Assembly: GCF_013395055.1 (NCBI RefSeq)
Contig: NZ_CP058349.1
Span: 2,292,001 to 2,356,000 of the forward strand
DNA length: 64,000 nucleotides
DNA from: Pseudomonas sp. ABC1
GTDB lineage: Bacteria > Pseudomonadota > Gammaproteobacteria > Pseudomonadales > Pseudomonadaceae
Direction of reading: 5' to 3'
Part shown: positions 29,589 through 39,636 of the stretch, piece by piece
How the letters are laid out: each line of letters starts with the position of its first letter
Numbering within the stretch: the first letter of the stretch is position 1
The notes under the pieces: generated by a model
Database searches by the model: none
Told to the model about the DNA's origin: nothing
The model's input: only the letters and a program-made list of their open reading frames with translations
Translations under genes and position numbers: made by a program

Positions 29589-30965
29589 CTACCGATAAAG
29601 TACGCAGCGGTTGCGTCCGGTTTCCTTGGCTTCGTACAGCGCCTTGTCGGCCTGTTGCAGCAGTTTTTCGTAGTCCGGGTGGCCGTTGTGAACGGCCATG
29701 CCGATGCTGATGGTGACTTTCAGGTCGCCGCCCTGGGGCAGTTTGAAGCGCTCCTGGGCCACGCTCTCGCGCAGTTTCTCGGCGGCGATGATGGCCTTGT
29801 CCGGATTGATGTCCACCAGCACCACGAGAAACTCTTCCCCGCCCAGGCGGAACGCATAGTCGCCGCCACGGGTGTTGCCGGCCAGCAGGGTGGCGACCTG
29901 CTGCAGCACGGCATCGCCGGCGTCATGGCCATGGCGGTCGTTGATCGACTTGAAGTGATCGACATCGATGGCCAGCACGCCGAAGGTATTGCCGGACTGG
30001 CGGCTGTAGAGGATTTCCTTGCTCATCACCACCGGCAGGAACTTGCGGTTGAGCAGGCGCGTGAGCACGTCCCTGCCCGCCTCCAGGTCATTGGCCTGTT
30101 CGAACAGACTGTCGAGCAGGAACTTGATGGCGCGGGTCTGCTGGCGGATTTCCCGCAGTACGCTCAGGCCATGGTCGCCACCTGCTTGCGGGGTGTCGGG
30201 GATACTCCGCAGAGCCTTGTCGACCTGTTCGATGTAGTCGAGGATGCTGTCGCTTTCCGGCGAACTCTGGAAGGCGTGGGATGCCTTGTGGCGAAACCAC
30301 AGGCCGAACTCCGAGCCGGCCAGCTTGGGCAGGCTGTCGCCGCCGTTGCCCATGGCCAGGTCGAACATCAACTGGTTTTCCCAGTCGAGCAGGGCTCCGC
30401 GCTGGCGTTCCTTTTCCGTACCGATGTTCTGCGACACGGAGAACAGCCGATAGGCTTCTTCCGCGCGGGAGTTGCGGTCATGGGACTGGGAAAAGGCGAA
30501 GCAGATGATCTCGATGGCCAGGTCGATGATATCGCTGCCCAGGCAGATCGCCTCGCGGTAGAGCGCATCGCTCAGGCCGCGCAGGGTCAGCAGATGGCGC
30601 AGGCGCCCCTTGAGGACCCGCGAGCCGCGCAGCACCAGGCTGACTGGCAGCTCGATGCGCGCATGCACTTCGCCGATCTTGCGTTGCAGGTCGATGACCG
30701 TGCGCAGGTCGTTGATCTGTGCGAGCGGGGTGAATACCGTCACCACCCATTGCTGCATGGACTTGCTCAGACGCGTCTTGACCTGATCATGGGAGAGGAA
30801 GCTGGCCGAGTGCGTGTCGCCGAGCATGTAGGCATAGAAATGCTTGGCCAGGTCGGCGCTCTGCTCCGCTGCCGTTTCCTGCAGGACCAGGGCTGCCTCG
30901 GGCGAGAAACGCTCGACCAGGCTCGTCCATTCCTGGGCGAGGTCCTCGTTGGTTATCTGTTGCAT
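29589..30965 (-). CDS. dosC: Globin-coupled oxygen-sensing diguanylate cyclase (DosC-like)
   Basis: The protein resembles E. coli DosC over its whole length. From the ATG at 30965 it has 458 residues. The N-terminal globin sensor contains EWTSLVER, FLSHDQVKTRLSKSMQQW and GEVHARIELPVSL, whose histidine (about H101) is the predicted heme ligand; tyrosines at 44/46 fit the distal oxygen-contacting position. A middle helical linker is followed by the GGDEF domain with catalytic GGEEF at about 375-379 and an RGGD inhibitory site five residues before it, so it should be an active, product-inhibited c-di-GMP synthase. An upstream ATG (31064) would overlap the previous gene by 55 bases, so I prefer the shorter form. 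Confidence 0.88.
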   Translation of the reverse strand: MQQITNEDLAQEWTSLVERFSPEAALVLQETAAEQSADLAKHFYAYMLGDTHSASFLSHDQVKTRLSKSMQQWVVTVFTPLAQINDLRTVIDLQRKIGEVHARIELPVSLVLRGSRVLKGRLRHLLTLRGLSDALYREAICLGSDIIDLAIEIICFAFSQSHDRNSRAEEAYRLFSVSQNIGTEKERQRGALLDWENQLMFDLAMGNGGDSLPKLAGSEFGLWFRHKASHAFQSSPESDSILDYIEQVDKALRSIPDTPQAGGDHGLSVLREIRQQTRAIKFLLDSLFEQANDLEAGRDVLTRLLNRKFLPVVMSKEILYSRQSGNTFGVLAIDVDHFKSINDRHGHDAGDAVLQQVATLLAGNTRGGDYAFRLGGEEFLVVLVDINPDKAIIAAEKLRESVAQERFKLPQGGDLKVTISIGMAVHNGHPDYEKLLQQADKALYEAKETGRNRCVLYR

Positions 30966-31009
30966 GTCGACATCACCACTGGTCGGTGCCCACGAATCCG
31001 CGGACTCGT

Positions 31010-31762
31010 TCAACTGCCCGAAGTGGCCTGGCTTTCCAGCCTGGAGACTTCGGCATTGACCCAATCCTCGGCACGCTGATTGAGTTCGGCGATGGCGCGG
31101 GAACCACCCTCTTCTTTTGCATACATCGCAGGGCCGATGACGACCTTTATGGTGCCGGGGCGCTTGCTCCAGCCGGTGCGCGGCCAGAATACACCGGCAT
31201 TGTGCGCCACCGGCAGTACCGGCAGTCCGGCGTTGGCGGCGATCGCCGCGCCGCTGCGGGAGAACCGCGCCGGCTGGCCGACCGGGGTCCGCGTGCCTTC
31301 CGGGAAGATCAGTACCCAGGTGCCCTGGCGCAGGCGCTCGTCACCCTGCTTGGCCACCTGGCGCAGCGCCGCCTTGGGGTTCGAGCGATCGATGGCGATC
31401 GGCCGGAGCAGCATGATCGCCCAGCCGAAGAAGGGGATGAACAGCAGCTCGCGCTTGAGCACCTGGGTCAGCGGCTCGAAGTAGCCCGAGAGAAAGAAGG
31501 TCTCCCAGGTGCTCTGGTGCTTGGCGAGGATGACGCAGGGGCGCTCGGGGATGTTCTCCTGGCCGCTGACCTCGTAGCGCAGGCCGACCAGGCTGCTGGC
31601 CAGCCAGACGGCATTGCGGCACCAGGCGCGCACCACGAAGCGGTAGCGCGTACGGAAGGACATGAAGGGCGCGCAGACCAGGCTGATCAGGCACCAGACC
31701 AGCGCCGACAGCGACAGCAGGACGTAGAACAGCACAACGCGTGCAGGGTACAGAACGTTCAT
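31010..31762 (-). CDS. 1-acylglycerol-3-phosphate acyltransferase (PlsC-like)
   Basis: A 250-residue membrane-associated acyltransferase of phospholipid synthesis. It has an N-terminal hydrophobic segment (VVLFYVLLSLSALVWCLISL), the catalytic HX4E/D-type block AKHQSTWETFF, the acceptor-binding FPEGTRTPVG, and the fourth block GLPVLPVAHNAG. The ATG at 31762 overlaps the gmhB stop (TGATG), placing it in the glyQ-glyS-gmhB operon, an order common in pseudomonads. The motif ends in glutamate rather than the usual aspartate, which is seen in this subfamily. Confidence 0.9.
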   Translation of the reverse strand: MNVLYPARVVLFYVLLSLSALVWCLISLVCAPFMSFRTRYRFVVRAWCRNAVWLASSLVGLRYEVSGQENIPERPCVILAKHQSTWETFFLSGYFEPLTQVLKRELLFIPFFGWAIMLLRPIAIDRSNPKAALRQVAKQGDERLRQGTWVLIFPEGTRTPVGQPARFSRSGAAIAANAGLPVLPVAHNAGVFWPRTGWSKRPGTIKVVIGPAMYAKEEGGSRAIAELNQRAEDWVNAEVSRLESQATSGS

Positions 31763-32301
31763 CAAGGGGTTCCGAGTAGATGATCGGCGACCGCCGACAG
31801 GTCGGGGAAAACCTGTGTGCCCGTGGGCAGTGGGTTTTTCAGGGTCTTCTCGCCCTTTCCGGTCCTGACCAGATAGGGAATGCAACCCAGTGAAACACCG
31901 GCTTGCAGGTCGCGCAGGCTATCGCCGACCACCGGTACGCCAGCCAGGTCGGCCAGGTGGAAGTGTCCGGCGATGGTGCGGAACAGGCCAGGCAGCGGCT
32001 TGCGGCAATCGCAGTGGTCTTCCGGACCGTGGGGGCAATGGACGACCAGCTCGATATGCCCGCCCTGCTCCGCCGTGAGGCTTTGCATCTTGCGGTGCAT
32101 GGCGTCCAGCGCATCGGCATCGAACATGCCGCGTGCCAGGCCGGACTGGTTGGTCGCCACGGCAACCGTCCAGCCCGCCTGGTACAAGCGTGCGATGGCG
32201 TGCAGCGAACCCGGGATCGGAATCCACTCATCCACCGATTTGACGTAGGCGTCGGAGTCTTCATTGATGACTCCGTCGCGGTCGAGGACTATCAGTTTCA
32301 A
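31762..32301 (-). CDS. gmhB: D-glycero-beta-D-manno-heptose-1,7-bisphosphate 7-phosphatase
   Basis: GmhB removes the 7-phosphate in ADP-heptose synthesis for LPS core. The 179-residue HAD phosphatase begins KLIVLDRDGVINEDSD (nucleophile and acid aspartates in DRDG). It has ATNQSGLARG, the zinc-binding pattern CPHGPEDHCDCRKP and the final VVGDSLRDLQAG. No ATG fits: the only sensible start is a TTG at 32301, 4 bases after the glyS stop, implying reinitiation after glyS. Confidence 0.92.
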   Translation of the reverse strand: MKLIVLDRDGVINEDSDAYVKSVDEWIPIPGSLHAIARLYQAGWTVAVATNQSGLARGMFDADALDAMHRKMQSLTAEQGGHIELVVHCPHGPEDHCDCRKPLPGLFRTIAGHFHLADLAGVPVVGDSLRDLQAGVSLGCIPYLVRTGKGEKTLKNPLPTGTQVFPDLSAVADHLLGTP

Positions 32302-32305
32302 TGAC

Positions 32306-34356
32306 TTAGCCAAGCACGGAGATATCGGCAACGCCCAGGAACAGGTCGCGCAGGCGGGCCAGCAACGCATAGCGGTTGGCGCGCACCGAGGCATCCTCGG
32401 CGTTCACCAGCACCGCTTCGAAGAAGGCATCCACCGGGCCACGCAGGTGCGCCAGGCGCTCCAGCGCTTCCTTGTACTGGCGAGCCGCCGCCAGCGGTTG
32501 CACGGCCTGTTCGGCCTGCTGGATCGCCGAGTACAGCGAGAACTCGGTGGCGTTGTCGAAGTAGCGCGGCTCGACCGTTTCCGGCAGGGCCTCCTGGGCC
32601 TTGCTCAGCAGGTTCGAGACACGCTTGTTGGCGGCGGCCAGGGCCTCGGCTTCCGGCAGCGAGCGGAAAGCCTGCACGGCCTGCACGCGCTGGTCGAAGT
32701 CCAGCGCCGAGGCGGGCTGCACGGCGCGCACCGACAGGTAGGAGGCGACTTCCACGCCTTCGTCCTCGTAGCGGGCGCGCAGGCGGTCGAAGATGAATTC
32801 CAGCACCTGTGCGGCAACGCCCTTGGCGCTGACCTTGCCGGCGTACTGTGCCAGGGCGAAGTCCACCGCCTTGACCAGGTCCAGGTCCTGCTGCTTCTCG
32901 ATCAGGATGCGCAGGATGCCCAGCGCGGCGCGGCGCAGTGCGTAGGGGTCCTTGCTACCGGTGGGCAGCATGCCGATGCCGAAGATGCCGACCAGGGTGT
33001 CGAGCTTGTCGGCGATCGCCAGGATCGCGCCGGTCTGCGTCGAGGGCAGTTCGGCACCGGCGCCACGGGGCATGTACTGCTCGTTCAGGGCCAGGGCCAG
33101 TTCTTCCGGCTCGCCGCCTTCGAGGGCGTAGTAGTAGCCGGCGATGCCTTGCATCTCCGGGAATTCGCCGACCATCTCGGTGGCCAGGTCGCATTTGCTC
33201 AGCAGGCCGGCGCGGGCAGCGTACTGCACGTTGCCGCCGAGGCTTTCGGCAATGAAGGCCGCGAGGCGGGAAACGCGCACGGCCTTGTCGTAGACGCTGC
33301 CGAGCTGGGCCTGGAAGACCACGTTCTGCAAGCGCTCGTTGAAGCTTTCCAGGGTCTGCTTCTTGTCCTGCTTGAAGAAGAATTCGGCGTCGGTCAGGCG
33401 TGGGCGCACCACCTTCTCGTTACCGGCGACGATCTGCTGCGGGTCGAGACTCTCGATATTGGCCACGGTGATGAAGCGCGGCAGCAGCTTGCCGGCGTCG
33501 TCCAGCAGGCAGAAGTACTTCTGGTTGTCCTGCATGGTGGCGATCAGCGCTTCCTGCGGCACGTCGAGGAAACGTTCCTCGAACGAGCAGACCAGCGGCA
33601 CCGGCCATTCCACCAGGGCGGTGACTTCGTCGAGCAGCGCCGGCGGTACGATGGCCCGGCCGTTCTGCTCGCCCGCCAGTTGCTCGACGCGGCGCGCGAT
33701 CAGTTCGCGGCGCTCGGCGAAGTCGGCGATGACGCGGGCGCCACGCAGGTCTTCCAGGTAGCTGGACGGCTGGCTGATACGCACCGGCGCCGGGCTGTGG
33801 AAGCGGTGTCCGCGGGACTCGCGACCGGCGCGCTGGGCGAGGATCTCGCAGTCGATCACCTCGTCGCCGAACAGCATTACCAGCCACTGCGTCGGGCGTA
33901 CGAATTCTTCCTTGCGCGCGGCCCAGCGCATGCGCTTGGGAATCGGCAGGTCGCCCAGCGACGCGCTGACGATCTGCGGCAGCAGTTCGCTGGCCGGCTG
34001 GCCGGGGATGGTGCGGTTGAACTTGAGCTTGGCGCCGCTGCGGTCGATTTCCGCCAGGTCCACGCCGCATTTGCGGGCGAAGCCGAGGGCGGCCTGGGTC
34101 GGCTCGCCGTCTGCATCGAAGGCGGCCTGCACTGGCGGGCCATCGAGGCTGACGCTACGGTCGGGCTGCTCGCTGGCGAGGTTGCCGACGAACACCGCCA
34201 GGCGGCGCGGCGCGGCGTAGACGCGGGTCTGGCCGTGGCTCAGGCCGGCATCCTTGAGGCCTTTCTCGATACCGGCGAGGAAGGCTTCGGCCAGTTTCGG
34301 CAGGGCCTTGGGTGGCAGTTCCTCGGTGCCCAGTTCGACCAGAAAATCCAGTGCAC

Positions 34357-34360
<4 letters not shown>
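32306..34360 (-). CDS. glyS: Glycyl-tRNA synthetase beta subunit
   Basis: The 684-residue beta subunit of the bacterial alpha2-beta2 glycyl-tRNA synthetase. It begins [20 protein letters not shown], the invariant N-terminus, and contains [19 protein letters not shown] and the C-terminal anticodon-binding region. It overlaps glyQ by 4 bases. Confidence 0.96.
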
Positions 34361-35304
<944 letters not shown>

Positions 35305-35534
35305 GAAAAATTCACCTGTGGGGGCTGCGACGGAAAGCCGGGGAGTATACCCGATGCAACGGCAAACCCGCATGCGCGGTAGCTTTGCCCTGGGTGTCGT
35401 GAAGGTCGCATGGCGTCTGCGGGGTGTATGGACGGGGGTGGGCCGGGAGCCGCCTTATCCCATGCGCGGGCAAGGGAATTGTTATTTTGCGTCAACACAA
35501 GTGACATTAAACGTCAATTGAATCTTAGAATCCC

Positions 35535-35561
35535 TCTAGATCGCCTGTTTCAGGCCGATAA
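35535..35561 (+). promoter_or_regulatory. Sigma-28 (FliA)-type promoter for the chemoreceptor gene
   Basis: The -10 element GCCGATAA (35554-35561) is a perfect match to the flagellar sigma consensus. Eleven bases upstream TCTAGATC matches 4 of 8 positions of TAAAGTTT. It ends 39 bases before the receptor ATG, linking this receptor to the flagellar/chemotaxis regulon. The rest of the 296-base gap after glyQ shows no gene. Confidence 0.6.
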
Positions 35562-35600
35562 TCCAAAACCTCCCCTGCCCCATGAACCAGGAAGCCCTCC

Positions 35601-37505
35601 ATGTTTAGATTGTTCGATGACCTGAGCGCGGGAACCAAGCTCGCGGTCGGCTTTGGCCTTGTACTGCTGCTGACCACGGGAATCTCCCTCGTGGGGACGT
35701 TCTCCACTGGCGCACTGATCGAGCGTGGGGACAAGTTGCAGTCCATCCAGGAACTGAATGAACTGAGCAAGGACCTGCTGATCGCCCGCCTGAACTACAC
35801 CCAGGTACCGAACCAGGATAACCAAATAGCCGTAGAGCGGTTGCTGGACCTCATGCAGCAAAAAGAGGACACGCTGTCCTCGCACCTGAGCGATCCGCGA
35901 GAGTTGAAGCAGCTCAGAGATTTCGAACAGCTCGTCCGGGCCTATCGGAAATCCTTCGAGCAACTGGCGGTAACTCGCCATCACCGTGACCAGGTGCACC
36001 AGAGCTTCCTCAAGAATGCCGCCGATGCGACCCAGGCCACCCAGCGCATAGAGGAAAGCATCGGCAAGCAGGCGGACGTCGATGCGCGGGCACAACAGCT
36101 GCTGGCCGTTTCACGCTTTACCGGCGCTTACCTGCAGGCTCGCCTGCAAACCCTCAATTACATCCTCCGCGAAGACGCGAGCCTGCTGGCGCCATCCAAA
36201 GCCGCCGCTGAAAAGGCCGGCGCTGCCGCTGCCGCGCTGAATATTTCCGATACGTCTGGGCAGCAGGCGCTGACCACGGCCATCAACAACTACATCGCGG
36301 ACTTTGCCCGCTTCCAGGCCGACACCGAAGCCTTGCAGAAGGAGCGTCAGGCTCTGCTCGGGCATGTCGAGCAGATCCTGCGGATATCGCGCAACCTGCA
36401 GGAAAGCCAACTGGAAAAACGCGACAGCGAGGCTTCCTCATCCTATGTGCTGCTGATCGCCAGTTCGTTGGTCGCCCTGATCATCGGGGTACTGGCCGCC
36501 GTGATCATCACCCGGCGTATCACCCAGCCACTGCAGCAGACCCTGGTGGCGGTCGGGCATATCGCCTCGGGCGACCTGACACGTGACTTGCTGACCACGC
36601 GCAAGGACGAAATCGGTCGCCTGCAACAAGGCGTACAGGGCATGACCCTGAGCCTGCGCGAGCTGATCGGGCACATCAGCGACAGCACCACGCAGATCGC
36701 CAGTGCCGCCGAGCAACTGTCGGCAGTGACCGAGCAGACCAGCGCCGGGGTCAACAGCCAGAAGGTCGAGACCGATCAGGTGGCCACTGCCATGAACGAG
36801 ATGGCGGCCACCGTGCACGAAGTCGCGCGCAATGCCGAGGATGCCTCGAACATCGCCCGTCAGGCCGACCTGGATGCCCAGCAGGGCGAGCGCGTGGTGC
36901 GCAAGGCGGTCACACAGATGAACCACCTGGCCGAAGAAGTGGAGCAGTCCGCCAGCACCGTGCTGCAACTCAAGCAGGAAAGCGACAAGATCGGCGGAGT
37001 ACTCGACGTGATCAAGACCGTTGCCGAGCAGACCAACCTGCTGGCGCTGAACGCCGCCATCGAAGCGGCCCGCGCCGGCGAGGCCGGTCGCGGGTTCGCC
37101 GTGGTCGCCGACGAAGTGCGGGGCCTGGCCCAACGCACGCAGAAGTCCACCGAGGAAATCGAAGGCCTGATCGGCAGCCTGCAAAACGGTACTCAGCAGT
37201 CCGCGGCACTGATGGAAAAGAACCGTGAACTGACCCACGAAACCGCCGAGCTGGCGCGCGAAGCCGGGCGGGCACTGGAGAGCATCACGCAGTCGGTGTC
37301 GAGCATCCAGTCGATGAACCAGCAGATCGCCACGGCTGCCGAAGAGCAGAGCGCGGTGGCCGAGGAGATCAATCGCAGCGTGATCAACGTGCGCGACATT
37401 TCCGAGCAGAGCGCCGCCGCCAGCGAAGAAACCGCAGCTTCCAGTGTCGAACTGGCACGACTTGGCAACGAACTGCAACAAGTCATCAGCCGCTTCCGCA
37501 TCTGA
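35601..37505 (+). CDS. Methyl-accepting chemotaxis protein with large helical periplasmic domain
   Basis: A 634-residue chemoreceptor. Membrane segment 1 is at about 14-33 ([19 protein letters not shown]), a periplasmic all-helical domain of about 245 residues follows, then segment 2 (about 282-303), a HAMP domain ([13 protein letters not shown] onward) and the signalling domain with hairpin tip [19 protein letters not shown] near 476. The domain length and the [20 protein letters not shown] / LIARLNY patterns resemble helical bimodular receptors such as McpS/McpK, which sense TCA intermediates, but the ligand is unproven. Confidence 0.88.
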   Translation: MFRLFDDLSAGTKLAVGFGLVLLLTTGISLVGTFSTGALIERGDKLQSIQELNELSKDLLIARLNYTQVPNQDNQIAVERLLDLMQQKEDTLSSHLSDPRELKQLRDFEQLVRAYRKSFEQLAVTRHHRDQVHQSFLKNAADATQATQRIEESIGKQADVDARAQQLLAVSRFTGAYLQARLQTLNYILREDASLLAPSKAAAEKAGAAAAALNISDTSGQQALTTAINNYIADFARFQADTEALQKERQALLGHVEQILRISRNLQESQLEKRDSEASSSYVLLIASSLVALIIGVLAAVIITRRITQPLQQTLVAVGHIASGDLTRDLLTTRKDEIGRLQQGVQGMTLSLRELIGHISDSTTQIASAAEQLSAVTEQTSAGVNSQKVETDQVATAMNEMAATVHEVARNAEDASNIARQADLDAQQGERVVRKAVTQMNHLAEEVEQSASTVLQLKQESDKIGGVLDVIKTVAEQTNLLALNAAIEAARAGEAGRGFAVVADEVRGLAQRTQKSTEEIEGLIGSLQNGTQQSAALMEKNRELTHETAELAREAGRALESITQSVSSIQSMNQQIATAAEEQSAVAEEINRSVINVRDISEQSAAASEETAASSVELARLGNELQQVISRFRI

Positions 37506-37515
37506 CCCTCAAGCA

Positions 37516-37554
37516 CCGCCACGGCTGCAAGCAAGCGCTTCGCAGCCGTGGCGG
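37516..37554. terminator. Bidirectional hairpin between the chemoreceptor and aroA
   Basis: A perfect 13-bp stem CCGCCACGGCTGC/GCAGCCGTGGCGG with a 13-base loop, between two convergent genes. There is no T-run, but position and strength suggest a terminator for both. Confidence 0.55.
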
Positions 37555-37610
37555 TCACCGTCTGGCCTCAGGCCAGGGGGCAGGCTACTCCCCGCCCATG
37601 GCACCGCGGC

Positions 37611-38873
37611 TCAGCGATAGCGTACGCCCAGCTCCGCCAGGGCTTGCCAGTAGCCCGGATAGGTCTTGCTCACGCAGGCCGGGTCGAGGATTTCCAGCCC
37701 GTCGATCTTCAACGCCGCCAGCGCGAAGCTCATGGCGATGCGGTGGTCGGCATAGGTCGCGATACGCGCCGGCAGGTGCTGCCCGGCCAGGCCTGGATCG
37801 GAAGCCACCAGCAGGTCGTCGCCCTCCTCCACACCCAGGCCTGTGCGAATGCGCGACAGTTCGGTGGCCAGCGCCGCGACCCGGTCGCACTCCTTGACCC
37901 GCAGGTTGGCGATGCCTGTGAAACGCACCGGAGTGCGGTTGAAGGCGGCCAGCACCGCCAGGGTCGGGATGGCGTCCTGCATCTGTGCGCCGTCGATCAC
38001 CGCCGGCATGTCCGGGAAACTGTCGATCACCGCCTTGGCCCGCGCGTCGGGCTGGGTGAAGTCGGCGGCTGGCATGCCCAGGTCGATGGCGCCGCCGGTC
38101 AGTGCCTCGGCGGCCCACAGGTAGGTGGCGGCGGAGGCATCCGGCTCGATGGCGAAATCCCGCGCCCGGTAGCCGGTGGGCTGCACGCGCCAGGTGGCGT
38201 CGTCTACTTGCTCCACTTCGGCGCCGAAGGCACGCATCGCCGCCAGGGTCAGGTCGATATAGCCACGCGCGCCGATCTCACTGCCCAGCAGTGCCACCTC
38301 GCACGGCCCTTCGGCACAGGCCGCGACCATCAGCAGCGCCGAGACATACTGGCTGGACAGGCCACCATCGATCTCCATCCGGCCACCCTTGAGGCGACCC
38401 TGGCCCGTGATGGTCACGGGCGGGCAACCGTTACTGGCGGCAATATCCAGCCCGAGGGCGCGCAGGGCCTGCACCAGCGGCTCGATGGGGCGCTTGCGCA
38501 TGTGTTCGTCGCCATCGACCACCACCCGGCCCTCGTTGTTGGCCAGGGCCGCCGTGAGAAAGCGCATCGCGGTCCCGGCATTGCCGAGGAACAGCGGCGC
38601 GTCCGGTGTTTGCAGGCGACCCTGGCTGTGCACGACGAAGGTGCTGTCGTCCGGCTCTTCCACCACCACGCCCATGGCCCGCAGCGCCTCGGCCATCCAG
38701 TGGGTATCGGCGCTCTTGAGGGCGCCGCTGAGGCGACTGCTGCCCTTGGCCAGCGCCGCCAGCAACAGGGCGCGGTTGGTGATCGACTTGGAGCCGGGCA
38801 GGGTCAGCCGACCGCGCAAGGGTTGCTCGACGGGAATGGGGGTCAGGGAAGGACGCTTGAGGAAATCGGTCAT
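37611..38873 (-). CDS. aroA: 3-phosphoshikimate 1-carboxyvinyltransferase (EPSP synthase), stand-alone
   Basis: A 420-residue EPSP synthase of the shikimate pathway. The ATG at 38873 gives the usual class I length; the longer frame upstream runs into decayed DNA. The PEP/shikimate-3-phosphate site shows LPGSKSITNRALLLAALA (about 25-42) and LFLGNAGTAMRFLTAAL (about 94-110), then DGDEHMRKRP, SSQYVSALLM and RVKECDR. In many pseudomonads AroA is fused to prephenate dehydrogenase; here it stands alone. The residue equivalent to E. coli Pro101 is phenylalanine (F105). Confidence 0.93.
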   Translation of the reverse strand: MTDFLKRPSLTPIPVEQPLRGRLTLPGSKSITNRALLLAALAKGSSRLSGALKSADTHWMAEALRAMGVVVEEPDDSTFVVHSQGRLQTPDAPLFLGNAGTAMRFLTAALANNEGRVVVDGDEHMRKRPIEPLVQALRALGLDIAASNGCPPVTITGQGRLKGGRMEIDGGLSSQYVSALLMVAACAEGPCEVALLGSEIGARGYIDLTLAAMRAFGAEVEQVDDATWRVQPTGYRARDFAIEPDASAATYLWAAEALTGGAIDLGMPAADFTQPDARAKAVIDSFPDMPAVIDGAQMQDAIPTLAVLAAFNRTPVRFTGIANLRVKECDRVAALATELSRIRTGLGVEEGDDLLVASDPGLAGQHLPARIATYADHRIAMSFALAALKIDGLEILDPACVSKTYPGYWQALAELGVRYR

Positions 38874-39164
38874 GGCACGGCCCGCTGGCTCGACGAAAAT
38901 GCCGGCGATTATAGCGGCAAGCCGGGGCGTTGGTGATTGGTAACACAGGCGGCTCGCGGGGTGTGGGCTGGTTTCGGCGCGGTGCGTGTCTCGGCCGAAT
39001 ATGGTGGCTGGAGAAACTGGTACGCCTGCTGATCGAGTTGGCCAGCGCCGACTCCAACCTGACCCAGGCTCTGCGCAGGGACTTCGCCTTCGTCGAGGAC
39101 CGCCTGAATGCTGCGCCCAGCACGGGGCGCGGCATCTGGTTCGCGCGCTTCGTTGCCGACGCAC
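38874..39164. other. Gene-poor stretch with an unassigned coding-like fragment
   Basis: No intact gene is recognised. On the plus strand about 38990-39165 reads as WLEKLVRLLIELASADSNL, then TQALRRDFAFVEDRL and GRGIWFARFVADAL, a composition that looks protein-coding but has no start context. It breaks off exactly where the porin remnant on the other strand begins. I cannot name the source gene. Confidence 0.35.
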
Positions 39165-39302
39165 TCCGTGCGCCCATTCGGCCTGGCGGCTCTGGCGCTC
39201 GCCGTTGTTCGGGTTGACGGCGAAGTCGCCGTTGCGGAAGTCGTTGCTCCAGTAGAAGTTGCGCTTGAGGATATTCAGGTGGCTGTCGGCGCTGAAGGGC
39301 TC
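39165..39302 (-). pseudogene. N-terminal fragment of an OprD-family porin
   Basis: The minus strand reads FSADSHLNILKRNFYWSNDF followed by RNGDFAV and ERQSRQAEWAHG. This is the pattern of the first barrel strands of OprD/Opd porins (DSxLNxLLRNYYFNRDF ... AEWAQG). The expected continuation (FESGFTxGTVGFG) is absent in all frames, and the signal peptide upstream is also missing, so only about 46 codons survive. Confidence 0.7.
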
Positions 39303-39636
39303 TATTCGAGAACTATGCCAACTTATTTTTCCTTATTAATCATATAGATAGCTTGTAATTGAGGCGGCTGCCAACGCGTCTGATAACACAAAGTGCTGGT
39401 TTGCTGTTCACTACTGGTCAATTACGACATATGCCCTGCCGCAACCTGAGTCCGATGAGCTTGGTATATGGCCGTCTCCACGTTGCCCAATGCCTTTGCC
39501 TGGCGTGCAACCGCTCTACGTCGATTGTTTGAGCCAAATCAGAAAATTCATTAATTTCAATTTATTTCAGAAATACGGCATTTTTCTGGCGTTAGAATAA
39601 TGGCACACCGTCATCATTCACTCTGGAGAATGGCCC
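39303..39636. other. AT-rich non-coding region before the second chemoreceptor
   Basis: I see no gene in these 334 bases. The composition is clearly lower in GC than the neighbours, with A/T runs around 39315-39350 and 39540-39600. It presumably contains the promoter of the chemoreceptor at 39637, but no perfect sigma-28 or sigma-54 element was found. Confidence 0.5.

Noticed and set aside
30966..31064. A longer start for the DosC-like cyclase
   Set aside because: It would overlap the upstream acyltransferase gene by 55 bases and add a stretch with no counterpart in DosC.
38930..39217. A 95-codon plus-strand frame as a complete gene
   Set aside because: Its 3' part is the antisense of the OprD remnant and its 5' part lacks start context; kept only as an unassigned fragment.
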